In this document: piece after piece, positions 1 through 10,754 of the stretch
Layout: each line of letters starts with the position of its first letter
How positions within the stretch are numbered: the stretch's first letter is position 1
The notes under the pieces: generated by a model
What the model was told of the DNA's origin: nothing
Seen by the model: the letters and a program-made list of their open reading frames with translations, nothing else
Database searches by the model: none
Translations under genes and position numbers: made by a program
Source of the DNA: Desmodesmus armatus
Lineage: Eukaryota; Chlorophyta; Chlorophyceae; Sphaeropleales; Scenedesmaceae
Length of the DNA: 64,000 bases
Direction of reading: 5' to 3'
NCBI GenBank assembly: GCA_007449985.2
Contig: VIIQ02000842.1
Location: 1-64,000 of the forward strand

Positions 1-21
1 CTGCTGCTGTGCCCTCCCCGC

Positions 22-3000
22 TCAGCACAGCCTGCCGCTTGTGCTGCAGCTGCTGCTGTGCTGCTGCCCGGCAGCCGGCACACCTCCACACCCACGCTTG
101 AACGCTGCACATCCCGCACCAACAAGAACTTCTCCCCAACCGCACAGCCGTAGCTGCATATGCCGACACGTCACTGCCGCTGCTGCTGCCACACACCTGC
201 TGTCGGCTGGCGCTGCTGTCTCGCCTGCTGGACAGCTGCCAGCCTCCCTGCTGCACCCTGCTGGAAAAGTCACCGTCTGCCGGGCATGTCCCCTCCATCC
301 CGCCCTCGGCTGCTGCTGTTGGTTGTCGCCTGCTGCTGCTGCAAACTCCCTGCTGCCGCGAATGAGCACTGCCACCTTGCGGCGTGAGGGTGATGCTGAG
401 CCCAGCACCTCCTGGGCAAAGGCTGACAGCTCAGGCTGGGTCAGGGTCTTCAACACCTCCACCTCCGCCACCTGGAGAGTGTGTGGGTGTGGGGGGGGGG
501 GATCACAGGAGAGGGGGCGGGGTTCGAGTTGTGGACCACACGGCACACAGCCCAGCATAGCACGACACAGTGACATGATAGTAATGGCATGTGTGTGCTT
601 TATGTCAAATAGGGATTGGCACTCTGAGGGGAGACTGGATGCACCAGGACACCATCTGCACCGCCACATCATGTTTGCTGCACACACCTGTCTGTCGAAG
701 AGGCAGGTGCCTGCGTAGATCTCGTTCCACCAGCGCCCTGCCAGCTCTGACAGCCGCTTGGGCTTCTCAAGCTGGCCTTGGACAGCTCTGACACACCAGC
801 AGCAAACTCAGCCTGCAGTAACAAGCGCAACAAGGGCCATGTTGGCTGTCACTTACTGTATGTTGTTATGGCAAGCTGGAAGGGTCACTGGCCCTTCAGA
901 TTCTGGCGCTTGGGTGCTGAATGACTAATTAATACTTTCACACCAAGGCAGCAGTGGCCCAGGGGAGGAAACACACCAGCTGTGACCCCTATTTCGCCGA
1001 GAGGGGAGAGGGGAGTTGGTCGCTTCACAGTTGGACCCCAAGACATGACGGGAACAGTACCACGGTAACCAGAGTAGGTCACAACCTCAGTGATTGGCCA
1101 GAGCACCCGTCACATCCCACCACCAGTGCCGGCAGTGCCTGCATCCCAACACACTCCCGCACCTCTGTCAGGTTTGCCAGTCGAGTGAGTGTGTCCTGCA
1201 CAAACAGCTCCACCTGCAGGGCCAGGTGTGCAGCGTCAAACTTGTCCGACTGGATGATGAAACCAATGCCCTGAACCCCCAGGTCATTGGTGGTGTACCT
1301 GCACAGCACAGCAGCAGCACATGATCAGCAGTAGCAGCACATCAGCAGCACAGCACAGCACAGCACAGCAGCAGTGACACACTTATGCAAGTGAAGACAC
1401 ACCACCTGGGGAGCACCCACAGTAAGGGTGCCACAAAGATTGTGGGGGGATGCACTGTCATACAAACAGACAACACAAGTACTGCGCGGCTTATCATCAA
1501 CCCACACTCTCCACCCCCCTTACATGTGCACGATGTATCCCAGCTGCTGCTGTGTGCGCAGTGTGTTGAAGGCGTCACGCTTTGACAGCTGCACCAGCAA
1601 CCCAGTGAGGGCGTTGCGCCTCAGGTCATCAGGACCAACCTGACAGCAGCAGCAGCAGCAGCAGCAGCACAAGCAGCAATTGTCAACATGCGAATTGGGT
1701 GCCTGGCAGCTGCTGGCGGCGCCAGTGTATAGCACAATGATGCTTTCTGTGCTCTGCTGCTGCTGTGGTTGCAACTGCTGCTGCTGGTGATGCTGCTTGT
1801 TTGGTGCAAAACCTGTTTGATGCAACACACCTGCCAGGCGGTACCTGAGCTGCAGTGGCCTACGTAGCTCCATAAATACTTCCTCCGTCCTCATTGTACT
1901 GTGTCTAGGATTTGAGCCCCATGAGCCTTTGGCTCCCGGGTTGCTCAGCTTTGTTGCTGATCTAACCATTGTGCCTGTAAGTGTAACTGTGTTCACCATC
2001 TACTAGCAATGCAGGTGTTATGACAGTGATTATGACAGGTGTTATGACAGTGGCCGCCTGGGACGTACCTTGTGCGCCACAGCACCTACCCAACACCCCC
2101 TACCTGGTAGTTGACCCACACTGCTGAGTTGTCGTTGGCGGGGTTGGGTCCTGCCTCCACCAGGATGCTGCTCACACCAGCAGGCAGCTTGGTGATGCGA
2201 AGGTCCTTCTCCTCACTGCGAAATGACAAGTGTGTGTCGACAGAGGGAGTACTTGGATACATGCAAGCAAGGGAGTACTTGGATACATGCAAGTGTGTGT
2301 GTGTGTGTGGGGGGGGGGGGGGGGTCGAGGAGCACAGGGGGAGGGGGGGGGGTGATCAGGCGTGAGGGGACTTGTGCGAGAGGGAAGGCACACGGCAGGC
2401 AAAAAGAGAGTGAAGGCAGGGGGTGTGAGGCCGGGAGAGGGGCCCAGGCGAGGAGAAGGAGATGAGCACCTGAGATAGAACTGCTATGATGTTTGTGTGA
2501 AAATGTGTGACAGCAGGGGACCATTGAGCTATCACACACTTTCAACCTCCTTGCACCCCACACAAATGTGTATACTTCCTACACCCACACCCAGAAAACA
2601 CACAAGGAATATCATCTGCCAACCGACACCCCCTCCCAAAACCCTCACTCACCCCGACCACACATCAGCAGTCCCCCACGCCGCCCGCATCTTCCCGTGC
2701 GCAGCTGTCACAATATCCACCGCCTCTTTGGCCGGGATGTTCCCCACCACCAGTGCCTCCATGAACAGCCGCTCAACAAGAGTCCTTGCACCCCACCCAC
2801 ACCTACACCCCCCCCCACACACACACACACACCCCACACACACTCTGTTTGCACCTTTGCCTTTGTGTCGACACCAAATAGCTGTCACTGCCATCCAAAC
2901 GCGTCCCACCCCCTCACTCACCCTGACCATACATCAGCTGTCCCCCATGCCGCCCGCATCTTCCCATGCGCAGCCGTCACGATGTCTGCAGCCTCCTTTG

Positions 3001-6000
3001 CCGGGATGTTCCCCACCACCAGTGCCTCCATAAACAGCCGGTCAAACAGTCGGGGCAGGAAGGCTGACAGTGTCTCTGGCGTGATGGCCTTGATGATCTG
3101 GGTGTACTGGTCCACACGCCAACGGCGGTAGTTGAGCAACACCTAGGAAGGGAGGGGGGGGCCAGCGGCAGCGGGTTCAGCTTGTTCAGATGATCATGCA
3201 TTGCAAGCAGGCATGCGTGCTGCTGATGATAAGAGCCAGATAGGTCCCGTCGCCCTCCCTTCAAGTCTCCTGGTCTACTGCAGAGGTTGGCACAACAATC
3301 CCACCGACGGTTCCCTGTGACAGCCCACTGCCAGAGGTTATGGGCAATACACTCCAAAGTCAGCGTATGCATTACTGTATGCATATTCATGATAATCCTC
3401 CAACACATACTCCGTGCAACACATGTGAACCCTATGTACACAGCCACAACCACACCAGCACAACCCCCCTCCTCACCTCTGCCCTGTACATTGCCCACTG
3501 GTAGACCTGCTGGAAGGCCACGTTGGCATACTCACGCGCAGCAGCCTCTGCCATCACTGCAAAGCGCTCAGGACGCACAGTGAAGGATGACAGCTGGTCC
3601 ACAAGCAGACCAAGCAGCACCGGGAGCTTCTGGCTGTAGCCCTGGACTGAAACCTGGGGGGGGGGCAGGAGGGGACGCAGCAGCAGCAGCAGAACGGGGC
3701 GGAGTGAGGCGGCGGTGCAGACCAAGCAGCACTGACAGCTTCTGGCTGTAGCCCTGCACTGACACCTGAGGGGCAGGAGGGGAAGCAGCAGCAGCCATAA
3801 AAGGCAACATCAGCAAAAGGGGAGGGAGTGAGGCCAAAGGGGAGGGGCCATAGCAGGGGCACGGCAGGGTGCCTTCAAACAAGAAGAGCATAGACATGTA
3901 TACAATGCATTGTACCACACGTCCCTCAGCTGGCTCCAAATCATGCATGTGACATCACTGTGTGTCACGGGCCGCATATATCTTACACCACCTCACTCAC
4001 AGACAACCGTGCCGTGAGTGTGTGCTTTCAAACGCAACACTACGCAGGGGTGCTGACATGCCCACACGCGTTGCAGGGTCAGAGCCATGCAAGATCCCTG
4101 TTCAACTATCACCCACCACCGCCACCACCACACCACCATCAATCCAGACTCTAAACCCTGCAATCATGCGTACCTGGAATCCTGCCAGGTGGTTGCTGAC
4201 GCTGTAGCCCAGTCCTGCCAGCTCAGCAGGGTAGGTGAGCTCATTGAGGTAGTCTGACATCAACTTCACCAGCAGACGGACACACACGGCAGACTGTGGG
4301 CTGGTGTAAGCCGCAGGACTCTGCAAGACAGGAGGGACAAAGGGCAGGTGCGAGAGCGCACAGGCACAGTGAGTGATGTACAGCCAAAGCCCTGACATCA
4401 ACTTCACCAAAGTCGAACACACACGGCAGGCTGGGGGCTGGTGTAAGCGGCAGGACTCTGCAAAACAGGAGGGCGAGTGGGCGGGGCGAGAGCGCACAGG
4501 CGCAACGAGTGATGTACAGCCAAAGATTATGAGACAGATGGCAGCTGGTGCCACTGCTGCAGTCCGTGCACATAGCACCCCCTCCCCTTGACAACATCCA
4601 TGCCGCACCCACCAGGACGTCCGACCGTAAAATACTGGAGCGTGTTGCTTCACTTGCATTCGAGGCACCGAAGCTCACGCCCAACAACACCCTTGGCACC
4701 ACGACGCTGTACGGCAATGCAGCCACCCGACACCAGCCTTCCCCCCCCCCCCCCCAAACACAGACGCCACCACCAATGGGACCGATGTGTATGATGTAGC
4801 GGGTACAAGAGGGAGTAAGAACACAAGAAGATGTGACTGATTGCCACACACATGTCAGAACACACACCCAACTACAGTACAGTCCCTAAACCACCCTGAC
4901 GCTGCAGCCACACCCCACCCACCTGGAAGTCCAGCACAATGGTGGCCTTGGGGTTCTCAAACCGCAGGTCCGTCCGCTGCCACAGCCGCACCCCACCCTC
5001 CTCCAGCAACACATCCGGCAGGCCCTCCCTCGGCCCCTCAGCAGCAGCCAGCGACAGATCATCAGGCACAAACGGGTTCACGTCTGGTAGGTGCAGCCCC
5101 TCAATAGGGATCCCATTCGACCAGGCCTCTAGCCAAGCCCTTGGCAGTGGCTGCACATCGTACTGAGTGCCGTAGATCGGCTCTGAGGTCAGTGCGGGGG
5201 CTGGGAGGCAAGAAGGGTCGAGACAGGAAGCGCCTGTGGGGGCCTCCTGCTGCTGTTGCTGCTGCTGCTCGTGTACGCGGCTGGCGTGTGTGATGCGGGC
5301 GCGTGCTGGGGTCAGCTGGTGGAGGAAGTCCCGAATGCACTCAGGGTCAAACTCCTGCAGCAGCAACATCAGGGGGGGGGGGTAGATGCAACTTCCTTTA
5401 TAAACTGATGAGAATGATTGATGATTGGGCGATGCAATATCAGACTGCAGAGGATCAGGCTTGCCCTGCAAGACCAGACGCTGTGCCAGCACTGCATAAG
5501 TGGAGGCCTGGCGAAAAGCTGCTAGCCAGTTGGCTGGCCTCTGGTGCACGTATGGCTGTGCTGAGATCAAGGACAAATCAGCCGCATGTGCACTGGCTTG
5601 GACCCACAGCTATCAACGTGACATTGCGCCCATAGACAGGGCTTTGCCAACATCAACCTGCCCGCCTGCACACAAAAGATGTTGCAGACCAGGCTTGGCC
5701 CTAGGGCCCAGGGCCAGATATGTCCATGAGGACACAAACACACGCACCTGTGGCACATGGTACATAGCCAGCAGGAGGTCCCTGTCAGGGTAGTGCTGCA
5801 TGGCCCCTGCCAGGCTGGTGGTCATGCTGTAGGGCGGCACCTTGTCACGCCAGTTGAAACGCAGCTCCTGCAGCCCTGCAAGCTCATGGTAGATCTGCAC
5901 ACATGCAGGATAAGACCAACGTCCGTCGTAATTTAGTCAACATGGCTATACAGGCACTTGAGTAAAAAACAGGCACTTGAGCAGGACTGTAGACTTCGAT

Positions 6001-9000
6001 CCCAAAACGGGGATGAGCTGGTTGGTCAGACATCAAGATGTGTGTATTCACAACCCCACAAAGGGGTTTGCCGCTCATACTTCAGCCCGGCCGCTGCAAT
6101 GGCTCCCCCCTATACACACAGACACACCCCTTGCATGTATCCAACTCCTCCATCTGTCGACACACCCATCTTTTGTTGCCGCCAGCCCTGCCGCGTCCCC
6201 TGCCAGTCAGAACCATGCAGCAGCGACGTTCCAACATCCGCTGCATTTGTTGACAGCGCGGCGGCTGTGCCCCCTGTGCCCTCCTCCCCACCTGTTCATT
6301 GATGCCTGCAGGTGCCCTGACCAGGTCCAGGTACTTGAAGAGCACCTCAACAACCTCACCCACACGCGCATTGCCCTCCTCTGTGAGCTCCACACGCACG
6401 TTGAAGAAGCTACGGGAACTCAGGCCCCCACCACTCTCGCCTGCACGGTGCACAAGCACCAGCATCAGTAGCAGCAGCAGTGTCTGAACACGCAGCTGGG
6501 TTGACTAAGCCAGTGACCCCCAAACCATTGTGCACACACACAAGGTGTATAGGATGGCGGCACAGCAAAGGGCAGAAGTGCTGATGCAAGCAGCATTCAG
6601 TGCCGTGTACGAGCAGTAGCTAAGCTGGGTAAGGCAGCAGCAGGTTATGACTCCGCCTGAGACACCATGAGGCTGTGGATCAGGCTCGTGGCGTCACAGG
6701 CGAAGTCATAACCTGCTGCTGCCAACTCCAGTCTAGCTACTGCCGCACACGGCACATGCACCGGCGCGAAAGTACTGGGTTATAAAAGGATTCTGGCACA
6801 TGTGCTGGCGCGAAAGTGCTGGGTCACGAAAGGATTCTTGCAATGGCACATGTGCCGGCGCGCAAGTGCTGCTGGGTCATGAACGAATTCACACACCTGC
6901 TGACACTCCAGTGGCCAGTCAACTGACTACACTTGGTTAGCGCTGATGCAAGCAGCAGTCAGCGCCGTGTACGAGCAGTAGCTACGCCAGGGTTACAGCA
7001 CATACGCTGGCTAGAAAGTGCTGGCTCACTCGCGAGTCGGCGAGCCTCAGCACCACACACCTGCTGACAGTCCAGTGGCCAGGCCCCGAGCCTTCAGCAG
7101 CGCAAAGGCACTGCCTGCCCCCTCATGCCCCAGCAGGTGGCTGAGGTAGTTGGTGGGAGCCTTGCGGTACAGGGCCTCTGTAGGGGGGATGTCCCAGGTG
7201 ACATCCAGGGTGTGAGACTCCTTGATGGGCACCACACGCACCAGCAGACCCCGGTGCTGCACAGAACAGTCAGGGTACGATTGCAAAGGACAAGGAATGA
7301 GGGGAGGCAGGGGCATCAGGTGTAAGGACATTGGAGGCAGAGGGCGTGCTGGGCAGCTGAACTGGCATTCAGACACTACGGCCAGATGCACTTGAACGTG
7401 CAAACCAAGACATGAAACAGAGCATGCAGCGACCGGGGTGTGTGCTATTGGCAAATGTCAAAAAGTACCAGCCCAGGCATGCGACAATTCTACCCAGGAG
7501 CCAAGGCCCACCTCGTCGCAGAACACGTCAGGTGAGAAGGCAGGCACCGGCAGCTGCTTGTTCTCCACTGGTGAGAAGGCCTCCACCACCAGCTGCTGCA
7601 GCTCATCCAGGGAGTGGCGGCCGTACACCGCTGCTGTCATCACGTTGGCACTGCAAGCCAACAGCAGAGCAAGGCAGAGTCAAACATTAGCTACGTATGT
7701 AACAGTAGACATGCCTAAAATTGGATGTGATTGTACATGACTGCTGGGCTTGGACATGCATGTGCTGCAATGCTTCTGCTAAGCTTGGTCAAGCTGCGTG
7801 CATGCAGTTCATATGCGCATATGCGAACAACGACTCAAAGTGGTTGCTTGCTTGCAAGATGGTGGCAGCAGGGTTTTCCTGCATAAGAGGACATTGCTTG
7901 TTTGACACATGTGCATGCAGTTGTACCTGTAGTGCTTGCTGTGGAAGTCGGCCACTGCGGCCCTAACATCAATGCCAGCAGACGTGGGGGTCGTCAGCAG
8001 CGTGTCAAGGTTGCCTGCACAGCAAAGCACAGCACAGCACACAGTACACAACTCAGGCGCTGGTACAAGCAGACGCTTCAAGGCTGATATGCTTTGCACA
8101 CTAGGCGTGCAGCCGCAAGCAGCCAGGCAGAGCCCTTGCTGAACAGGTAAGAAAGTGTGCTTGTCAACAAATATCCCCCAAGTTGGCACTGTCCTTGCAG
8201 TCCTCATTGTTGCTGTCCTGCAGCTCTCACCCGTGAAGAAGCGTGACCATGCGTGCTGCTGGTTGGCTGTGGCCTTGCCTAGCTGGTACAGCCGCCAGGA
8301 GTCAACATTGATGTTCTTGCCGTGCTGCGACATACCAACAGACACACATGAGCCAGGCGGCAAGGTTTAGGGCCTTGGGATAGGATTTAGTGTTTGGGCA
8401 GCACAGATACAGGACCGAAACAAGCTTCAAACACCGTGCAGTAGCATGACCAGGCATGCTGCTAACTGGCCTCATTATGAACAATCACAACAAAAATGCC
8501 TATACCTGGCATCAACATGGCTACTGGGATTACACAGGCCTGTACTAGGACGAAGAAGGCCTGTGCCAAATGAGCCCCTTACCTCACTGTCCACTGCCTT
8601 GACCTCCCGCTCAACACCATCAGCACTGATCAGCGGGGAGATGAAGAACTGGGCAAACCTGCACACAAACAACAAATGACACGCACCAGCAAGCAGGACA
8701 CACAGCGGCAGCAGCTCCTGAGCATACGCTGCTGGTTTGACCAGTGCTGCTACTGGAACAAGCAACTGCTCTACGGCGCACTGCAACAAACTGCTGACAG
8801 TGCTACGTAAGCAGCAAGGCAGCAGCTGGCCGGTCTAGCAACCACCCTGCAGCACATCCACCACTGCATGCCCGACCATGCCAACCCCACCTGTCCAGAG
8901 CTTCAGGCAGGGCATCCCAGTTGCAGTCAAACTGCACAGAGGGTGACGGCAGACACACAGCACCAACAGGGGTTGGTGTCACACAGCTGAGCCCGCAACT

Positions 9001-10684
9001 GCACACGCTGACATCCTGCTGATAACCAATGGGTGAAATGCACATGTAGCTGCGCAATGTTGAGCTCTGCAGTCACAGGGGTGAAAACAGTGTCACCCAA
9101 CGCAATGCCTGGACAGGCTGAGCCAGTTGCCTGATGCTGCTTCAGCTGTCTGATATTTGACACTGCCAGTCCTGTTGCTGCTGGGGCTGCTAGGGGGGCT
9201 GCTGAAGGTGCTGTTGTCATTAACACCATTGCCTGACTGTCCCTCTGGTTGGTGGGCTGGCTGGTTGGACAGCTGGCTGGCTGTCATGGGGAGTGGCTGT
9301 AGCAGTGAGTGACTGTAGCAGTGGTCCACCATCAGGCTCACCTGGTAGTTTGTGTCCTCTGCTGCTGTGAAGGCATTGGTGTGGCCACCATGGTCTGAGA
9401 TGAACCTGCGCAGCCAGCCAGCAAACGGGAGGCACAAGACTCACCACTGCCTAGTTGTAGCGCTGCCGTAAAGCTGCCTGCAAGCTTTGCGGCTGCTGGA
9501 CGCTGCGCTATCTGCAACTGTATGCTGTGACAGTTGAAACTGCAGCTGCGGCTTGATGCTCCTACCATGGTGCCTACACGCTGTCTTATGTTGATCACTG
9601 CCTTCACCCTCCTGCACAGCTGCTGCTTGCCGCACCTGCTGTACTCATCCTCCACAGGGTACTTCTCACTGCTGTAGAACAGCATGTGTTCACAGAAGTG
9701 AGCCAGACCTGGCAGCTCCTGTGGGTCACACATGCTGCCAACACGCACCTGCAGGAATCACCAGTGGGCACACATGCCAGCACACAGATGCAGTCACTTT
9801 TGCATGGCACCCACCGTGCAGCATGCAGGCTGCAGGGAAACAAGGGCCCTGCCAGCCTCAAGGCAAACTGTCATGTTGATAGCCTGGCCGGATCTTCTCG
9901 CTTTTTGCATGAGATCGAAACTGCAGCTGCAAAGTGTGGGCTCATTGGATGTGCATGGGGTGCTCCACATTGAGGTGTGGATGTGGTAATGCAGGATGTG
10001 CAGTGCGCGCGGGGCCTGGGAGCATGCATGCATGGGGGCTTGAACGCATCTGCTGCTTTCAATCTGTGCACACAAGTTCATGTTTTCCTTGCAACTTGCA
10101 TGAGGCTCCTGTTGCAGCACAGCTATTGACAGTGCTGCTGCTGTTGCCTTACTCAAGCTCTGCATGCACCACTCACATCCAGTGCGGCTGCTGCTTTGTC
10201 GGTGTCTGGATCATGTATCAACAGCACTCTGAGCTTGTTTGGTAGCTGAAGGGCGCGATAGCTGAGCTTATCACATGCAGGCTTGGTGATCTCAGCTCCC
10301 ACCACAAGCTGCTCGTTTTCTGCTACAGGTGGCCCCATGGCTGCGACTGAGTCTTGGTCAACTGCAGTAGCGTGCACTGATATGTTCTTACTGGCTGTGG
10401 CTGCAATGAGTGAAAAGAGCAGAAGCGGTTGGTACCACAGCATACATGTACGTCACACTCAGCATTCTGATGCGTGTAACGCCGCTGGTTTACTGCAATC
10501 GACCACCAGCTTCTACCATTGTCGGTGCCACAATAGAACAATCACTTAAACCATGATCCATTGCAATCCATGAACATGCATATGACTCACTGGAGAGCCG
10601 AGAGGTGGCTTGACGCGCCATAGAAACCCTTGCAAAGTCCATGCATGTCTTTTGAGAAGTCTGGGCATCAAGGCGGACAGCCAT
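22..10684 (-). CDS. Insulin-degrading-enzyme-like M16 metallopeptidase, 21 exons
   Basis: Insulysin-family zinc peptidase degrading medium-sized peptides in a closed chamber. Exons on the minus strand: 10684-10591, 10400-10177, 9748-9636, 9405-9342, 8931-8891, 8658-8583, 8324-8231, 8014-7927, 7650-7512, 7256-7061, 6440-6292, 5894-5748, 5354-4923, 4320-4174, 3653-3477, 3142-2922, 2215-2104, 1639-1524, 1298-1163, 812-688, 471-22. All joins keep phase, giving about 1113 residues, slightly longer than usual insulysins (about 970-1020). The inverted zinc motif HFCEH lies at residues 123-127; the exon ending [10 protein letters not shown] carries the distal acidic ligand region; the C-terminal half keeps QQLGYIV and GIGFIIQS. 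Exon 812-688 holds an apparent 1-base deletion near 770. The last exon is least sure: conserved sequence ends about 35 codons in, then a low-complexity tail runs to TGA at 24-22. No obvious targeting signal was seen. Confidence 0.9.
2244..2294. repeat. Two-copy 26-bp tandem repeat in an intron
   Basis: The 26-bp unit begins AGGGAGTACTTGGATACATG and occurs twice in a row, followed by a GT-rich run and a G homopolymer. It lies in the peptidase intron upstream of exon 2215-2104. A related sequence in the opposite orientation lies near 6120-6170 in another intron of the same gene. Confidence 0.8.
2635..3050. repeat. Partial duplication of peptidase exon 3142-2922
   Basis: About 145 bp covering the 3' half of the exon, its donor site and the start of the downstream intron (2907-3050) recurs at 2635-2780. 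The intronic copy still translates to a close match of the exon ([17 protein letters not shown] with few changes) and keeps a GTGAGT donor, but I see no good acceptor in front of it, so it is probably not an independent exon. Confidence 0.85.
3613..3795. repeat. Partial duplication of the 5' end of peptidase exon 3653-3477
   Basis: The acceptor-proximal part of the exon plus the flanking intron (3613-3700) recurs at 3722-3795. The upstream copy retains a CAG acceptor and the reading [16 protein letters not shown] before running into intron sequence, so it could act as a competing acceptor. Confidence 0.8.
4255..4530. repeat. Partial tandem duplication of peptidase exon 4320-4174
   Basis: A segment of about 138 bp containing the 5' part of the exon, its acceptor and upstream intron (4255-4390) is followed directly by a second, diverged copy (4393-4530). 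The copy reads into noncoding sequence and is not needed for the protein model. Confidence 0.85.
6585..7037. repeat. Intronic repeat cluster: ~45-bp minisatellite plus dispersed half-copies
   Basis: The intron between exons 7256-7061 and 6440-6292 is mostly repeats. Three imperfect units of about 44-50 bp start with GGCACATG at 6751, 6795 and 6845; a fourth, more diverged unit is at 6993-7037. A segment containing GTGTACGAGCAGTAGCTA occurs at about 6585-6633 and again at 6946-6992. A short segment with CTCCAGTGGCCAG occurs before 6920 and again across the exon boundary at 7061-7084. Confidence 0.8.
6600..6755. mobile_element. Foldback (MITE-like) inverted-repeat element
   Basis: About 156 bp that is nearly one continuous inverted repeat. 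The left arm starts GTGCCGTGTACGAGCAG; the right arm ends with the reverse complement, TGCCGCACACGGCAC. Both arms carry the shared core GGCAGCAGCAGGTTATGACT and its complement, and the similarity continues to the centre near 6677. A single left-arm-like copy at 6946-6992 shows the sequence is not unique. No transposase is visible; target duplications were not clear. Confidence 0.7.
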
Positions 10685-10754
10685 TGAGCATCAGCAAAGA
10701 CTTCAACCCAGATCAGAACATAGCACATGTACAACAGCTCATCCTGCCTTCGCC
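10685..10754. promoter_or_regulatory. Compact divergent promoter between peptidase and MYND gene
   Basis: Only 70 bp separate the ATG of the minus-strand peptidase (10684) from the ATG of the plus-strand MYND gene (10755). If both starts are right, the 5' UTRs are tiny or overlap the neighbouring gene and the two genes share one control region. No TATA box is evident. Confidence 0.5.

Noticed and set aside
2653..2776. A separate exon of the peptidase
   Set aside because: Coding similarity is clear, but there is no suitable acceptor and including it would repeat part of the domain; treated as a partial exon duplication.
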